DNA from: JBKEDF01 sp047975325
GTDB taxonomy: Bacteria > Pseudomonadota > Alphaproteobacteria > Rhodobacterales > Rhodobacteraceae
Assembly: GCA_047975325.1 (NCBI GenBank)
Contig: JBKEDF010000020.1
Location: forward strand, 1 to 16,850
DNA length: 16,850 nt
Direction: 5' to 3'
The notes beneath the pieces were generated by a model that saw nothing but the letters and a program-made list of their open reading frames with translations, did not search any database and was not told the DNA's origin. The position numbers and the translations under genes are program-made. Below are positions 14,403-16,850 of the stretch, in pieces (the first letter of the stretch is position 1; each line of letters begins with the position of its first letter).

Positions 14403-15530
14403 TCAACCCAGCGGCATGCCGCCCCACCAGGTCCCGGTAAGTATATATTCTTCATCGAGATGCACCATATCGGCACGTCGGCCGGGTAACAGATACCCAA
14501 GGCGATCCTCGGCACCGATCAGACCGGCAGGGATGGATGTTGCCATGGCAAGTGCCCGCTCCGGTGCCAGTTCCGCCTGTCGCACCATCACCCCGATTGC
14601 ACGATCCAGCCGCAGGTCCGTCCCGGCAATGGTCCCATCCTGCAATACCACCCGGCCATCCCGCCGCCGGGCATGTTTGCCATAGACTTCCATTTCGGTC
14701 AGATCGGTTCCTGCAAAGCCCAATGCGCTGGTAACAAGAAACAACCCTTCCGGCCGGGTCCGCGCCGCCAGACGCAACATGGCCGGGGCGACATGATATC
14801 CATCCGCGATCAGGCTGATCGCAATCGTGCCATCCAGTGCCGCACCGGCAAGGCCGGGTTCCCGCGCGCTCATTGTTGCCATGTCCATGAAGAGGTGCGT
14901 CGCGCAAACCGCCCCTGCCTCTATTGCCGCTCGTGCCTCGGAATGGCTGCAATCGGAATGACCAAGCGCGACCAGAACCCCCGCGCGCGTCAGCCGGGTA
15001 ATCTGATCTTCCGTCACCGCGCAGGGCGACAGCGTGACGATCAGCGCAGGCAGTTTCGTGGCAGCATCGCAAAGCAGGGTCAGATCTGCATCTGTCATCT
15101 TGCGGATCATCTTCGGATCATGCAGGCCCGGCTGCCTTTGGTCCAGAAACGGGCCTTCCAGATGCAGGCCAAGAAAACCCGGAACATTCGCATTGGCTGC
15201 GGATATCGCGGCGCGGATTACCCGTTCCATTTCCCCCGGATTGCTGCTGGGCAGGGTGGGCAGAATCCCCGCGCAACCGCAAAGGATGTGGCTGGCGCAG
15301 ATCGCGGCCATCCGACCGGCATCGGCATGGCCATCCATCATGATCCCACCACCACCATTAACCTTCAGATCAACAAAAGCCGGGGACAGGATCCCACCCG
15401 GAAGCTGGATACCGGATTCCTGCGAATCTGGTTCTATAGCGGCGATAACCCCGTTCTCGACGATCAGCGCCGCATTCTCATGCAGAGATTGGCCGTCGAA
15501 AATCCGCGCTCCCGAGAAAATCTGCCGCAT
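14403..15530 (-). CDS. nagA: N-acetylglucosamine-6-phosphate deacetylase-like amidohydrolase lacking the catalytic Asp
   Basis: Predicted 375-residue NagA homologue. NagA removes acetate from GlcNAc-6-phosphate in amino-sugar and cell-wall recycling. The fold and most landmarks are present: PAFVDLKVNGGGG, metal-binding Glu in GLHLEGPFL (E125), metal His in LGHS (H191) and ATHLF (H212), REPGLAGA, and His in LIADGYHVAP (H246). However, the normally invariant catalytic Asp of the LVTDA motif (D273 in E. coli) is Ser here (FLVTSALGFAG, S268). The sugar-phosphate loop usually HL(F/Y)NAM reads HLFMDM. The protein may be inactive on GlcNAc-6-P or have another substrate. Length is normal and the frame is intact, so it is not an obvious pseudogene. 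Start is ATG 15530, with a GTG directly before it at 15533 as an alternative. It converges on marR with a 62-bp gap showing no clear terminator. Confidence 0.8.
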   Translation of the reverse strand: MRQIFSGARIFDGQSLHENAALIVENGVIAAIEPDSQESGIQLPGGILSPAFVDLKVNGGGGIMMDGHADAGRMAAICASHILCGCAGILPTLPSSNPGEMERVIRAAISAANANVPGFLGLHLEGPFLDQRQPGLHDPKMIRKMTDADLTLLCDAATKLPALIVTLSPCAVTEDQITRLTRAGVLVALGHSDCSHSEARAAIEAGAVCATHLFMDMATMSAREPGLAGAALDGTIAISLIADGYHVAPAMLRLAARTRPEGLFLVTSALGFAGTDLTEMEVYGKHARRRDGRVVLQDGTIAGTDLRLDRAIGVMVRQAELAPERALAMATSIPAGLIGAEDRLGYLLPGRRADMVHLDEEYILTGTWWGGMPLG

Positions 15531-15553
15531 CACCTTCTATCCAACATACCGCG

Positions 15554-15580
15554 ATTTTAGGTCCGCAGTAACCCTGACAG
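15554..15580 (-). promoter_or_regulatory. Candidate promoter for the NagA-like gene
   Basis: On the minus strand, CTGTCA (15575-15580) and TAAAAT (15554-15559) are separated by 15 bp and lie just before the start codon. The -10 is good, the -35 is fair and the spacing is short, so this is a weak call. Confidence 0.25.
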
Positions 15581-15774
15581 GCCGCGTTTCCATATCGCTA
15601 CAATAACAGATGTGCGGGCGTGGAAAAGCGTATGTGCTACAGGTTTCCGGCATGGCCTGGGGAAAGGCTGGGGAAATCAAACGCGACTGCACTCTTCAAA
15701 CCTCATGCTCGTGATCTTGCGGGGAGTTCTAAACACAAAATCGAATCGGCGCCAGAAAGGCAGTATCAGGGCCG

Positions 15775-15808
15775 CTTTGGGGCGAAAAGCCCTTTCGGGG
15801 TGCCAAAG
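15775..15808. repeat. Nested inverted repeat in the intergenic region
   Basis: Outer arms CTTTGG (15775-15780) and CCAAAG (15803-15808) enclose inner arms CGAAA (15783-15787) and TTTCG (15793-15797) around the loop AGCCC. An alternative hairpin GGGC-GAAAA-GCCC would compete with the inner stem. It may be part of a structured transcript. Confidence 0.35.
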
Positions 15809-15832
15809 AGATGATGAAGAACGCATCGGCGG

Positions 15833-15850
15833 GGAAACGCCCCCGTTTCC
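15833..15850. repeat. Short perfect hairpin in the intergenic region
   Basis: GGAAACG-CCCC-CGTTTCC is a perfect 7-bp stem with a 4-base loop. There is no T run after it on either strand, so it is not a standard terminator. Confidence 0.35.
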
Positions 15851-15912
15851 AGCTAGGTATCCACCCCGTGCCGGGCCGCCAGTCCATTTGAAAACGACCG
15901 ACACAATATGTG

Positions 15913-15934
15913 ATCGGGCAGTAACAAGCCCGAT
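15913..15934. promoter_or_regulatory. Inverted repeat 33 bp upstream of the holin-like gene
   Basis: ATCGGGC-AGTAACAA-GCCCGAT has perfect 7-bp arms around 8 bases. Its place just before the start codon of the gene at 15968 fits an operator or a leader hairpin that affects that operon. Confidence 0.35.
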
Positions 15935-15967
15935 TGACGTTGCAGCGGAAGGTATTAGGCTGAAACC

Positions 15968-16333
15968 ATGTCGATCCTGGACCTTTTGATACGGGTGATG
16001 CGGCTCTTCAACGGGGAGCTGAGGCTTGCGCAGGCCGAGCTTGCACAGGCTTGGCGCAGGGCGGTAATTGCCTTGCTGGTTCTTGTCGTTTCACTGGTAT
16101 TTCTGGCTCAGGCAATCGGGCTTTATACCAACGTTATAGCCGATTTCATCGTATCACAGGGGCTGACGACAATGCAGGCATCGCTGATTTTGGCGGTTGT
16201 CTACACGTTGATTGCCTCCGTTCTGGCCTTTTTTGCACTGCGTCGCCTGCATCCGCGCAATATCATACCGCGCCGCACTCTGGCCGGGATCAAACGCGAT
16301 CTGGCAGTCATGGCAGGGGATGACGAGTCATGA
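15968..16333 (+). CDS. Phage holin superfamily (YqjE-like) two-helix membrane protein
   Basis: Predicted 121-residue protein: an amphipathic N-terminal part (about 1-30, ELRLAQAELAQAWRR), two membrane helices at about 31-52 and 68-91 (ASLILAVVYTLIASVLAFFAL), and a basic C-terminal tail (RRTLAGIKRDLAVM). This is the layout of the holin-X/YqjE family of chromosomal inner-membrane proteins, which despite the name are not tied to a prophage here. Members often sit beside YqjD/DUF3618-type proteins, as here, where the stop overlaps the next start (ATGA). Ribosome site is weak: AGG about nine bases upstream of the ATG. Function is unknown; stress-related envelope roles have been suggested for the E. 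coli relatives. Confidence 0.75.
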   Translation: MSILDLLIRVMRLFNGELRLAQAELAQAWRRAVIALLVLVVSLVFLAQAIGLYTNVIADFIVSQGLTTMQASLILAVVYTLIASVLAFFALRRLHPRNIIPRRTLAGIKRDLAVMAGDDES

Positions 16334-16850
16334 GCCCCCGTATCGACCCCGATGACCTTGCCGCCCTGATGGAGGTGGAACGGGCGGAGCTTGCCCGCAG
16401 GCTTGGGCAATTCCGCGCGCAAGTCACTGCCGGTGCGGAACATGCGAAGGAAACCGTTTCACCGATCACGGAGATGGCCGTCACTGTTGAAAAAACGGTC
16501 CGCCGCCACCCGGTCATGACCCTGGTTGGGGTCGCGGCATTGTTCTTCGGGGTCAGGGAGTGGCTCAAGCCATCTGTGAAACCCGAAGCATCGCCGGAAG
16601 TTTCCGCCAAACCTGCGGGGGACGGAAAAAACCCGTTACTGCTTGGTGCTGTGGGGCTGGCACTTGGTGCGGCCATGGCCACGGCCTTGCCCCGGATTGC
16701 GCAAGGGACACTGGCCCGGGATGAGGATGCCCTTCTGGAAGAAGCGAAAAAGCTGATAGCGGCAAAACGCCGTCAGGCCGAAAGGCTTGCCGGCACCGCG
16801 AATGAGATCCTGACCGAGGCAGCACGCAACAGCCTGGAGACCCTGTCTGA
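16330..16850 (+). CDS. YqjD/DUF3618-like membrane-associated protein, cut by the right window edge
   Basis: 173 codons are visible from ATG 16330, which overlaps the stop of the holin-like gene (ATGA), so translation is coupled. The start (DLAALMEVERAELARRLGQF) resembles the DUF3618 N-terminal helix of about 20 residues with E..RAEL. A hydrophobic stretch at about 61-76 (VMTLVGVAALFFG) follows RRHP, as in YqjD/ElaB-type proteins where a basic residue precedes a C-terminal anchor. A second hydrophobic region lies at about 102-120, and then a charged helix continues past the edge. In E. coli, YqjD anchors stationary-phase ribosomes to the membrane; whether this longer protein does so is unknown. 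Family assignment is by pattern and neighbour. Confidence 0.65.
   Translation, partial: MSPRIDPDDLAALMEVERAELARRLGQFRAQVTAGAEHAKETVSPITEMAVTVEKTVRRHPVMTLVGVAALFFGVREWLKPSVKPEASPEVSAKPAGDGKNPLLLGAVGLALGAAMATALPRIAQGTLARDEDALLEEAKKLIAAKRRQAERLAGTANEILTEAARNSLETLS

Larger units (their letters stand above)
15534..15967. other. Intergenic region of about 430 bp without a convincing gene
   Basis: The open frames here (plus 15612-15989 and 15620-15814, minus 15677-15904) are rich in Arg, Pro, Trp and Cys, have no family resemblance I can recognise and lack good ribosome sites; one runs into the next real gene. The region holds three separate inverted repeats in its right half (listed individually) and probably the promoters for both flanking divergent units. 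A small RNA or a decayed gene is possible, but I cannot support either directly. Confidence 0.5.

Noticed and set aside
14673..15560. Open frame on the plus strand (295 codons)
   Set aside because: Antisense to the NagA-like gene, with no family resemblance or ribosome site.
15612..15989. Plus-strand open frame of 125 codons before the holin-like gene
   Set aside because: It runs into the start of the real gene at 15968 in another frame, lacks a good ribosome site and has low-plausibility composition.
15968..16850. Prophage remnant suggested by the holin-like protein
   Set aside because: No other phage genes or attachment repeats are seen; the pairing with a YqjD/DUF3618-like gene fits a normal chromosomal envelope operon.

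Overview
The window reads as a GC-rich chromosomal segment of an alphaproteobacterium. Supporting signs are proteobacterial-type XdhABC, a QmcA/NfeD pair, an OmpA/serine-threonine kinase/caspase-like cluster of a kind I associate with Rhodobacterales and relatives, and tightly packed overlapping operons. I cannot name the genus from sequence alone. I see no tRNA, rRNA, insertion sequence or CRISPR array.

Layout. (1) 1-1466, minus: an aldehyde dehydrogenase of the alpha-ketoglutaric semialdehyde dehydrogenase type, cut by the left edge. (2) 1653-2812, plus: a SPFH (stomatin/QmcA-like) membrane protein overlapping a short NfeD-family partner. (3) 2849-9058: an envelope-signalling island built around a divergent promoter region. 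On the minus strand lies ompA-like then a membrane Ser/Thr kinase; on the plus strand lie a membrane-anchored M15 (LAS-type) peptidase, a secreted caspase-fold protease with Sel1 repeats and a peptidoglycan-binding-like tail, and a secreted protein of unknown function. (4) 9097-13747, minus: xdhA-xdhB-xdhC, encoding xanthine dehydrogenase and its cofactor-insertion factor. A divergent MarR-family regulator (13906-14340) is separated from it by two adjacent near-perfect inverted repeats that look like operators. (5) 14403-15530, minus: a NagA-like amidohydrolase in which the normally invariant catalytic Asp is Ser. (6) 15534-15967: about 430 bp with no convincing gene but three inverted repeats. 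(7) 15968-16850, plus: a phage-holin-superfamily (YqjE-like) membrane protein overlapping a YqjD/DUF3618-like protein cut by the right edge.

How the parts may work together. Xanthine dehydrogenase converts hypoxanthine and xanthine to urate, with XdhC delivering mature molybdenum cofactor; the divergent MarR protein is the obvious local regulator. In the island, every predicted product is membrane-bound or exported except the kinase's cytoplasmic domain. Several parts are built to touch peptidoglycan (OmpA domain, LAS peptidase, PG-binding-like tail), so a cell-wall sensing or remodelling role is a reasonable inference, not a demonstrated function. The two most unusual points are this five-gene island and the NagA homologue lacking its catalytic Asp.
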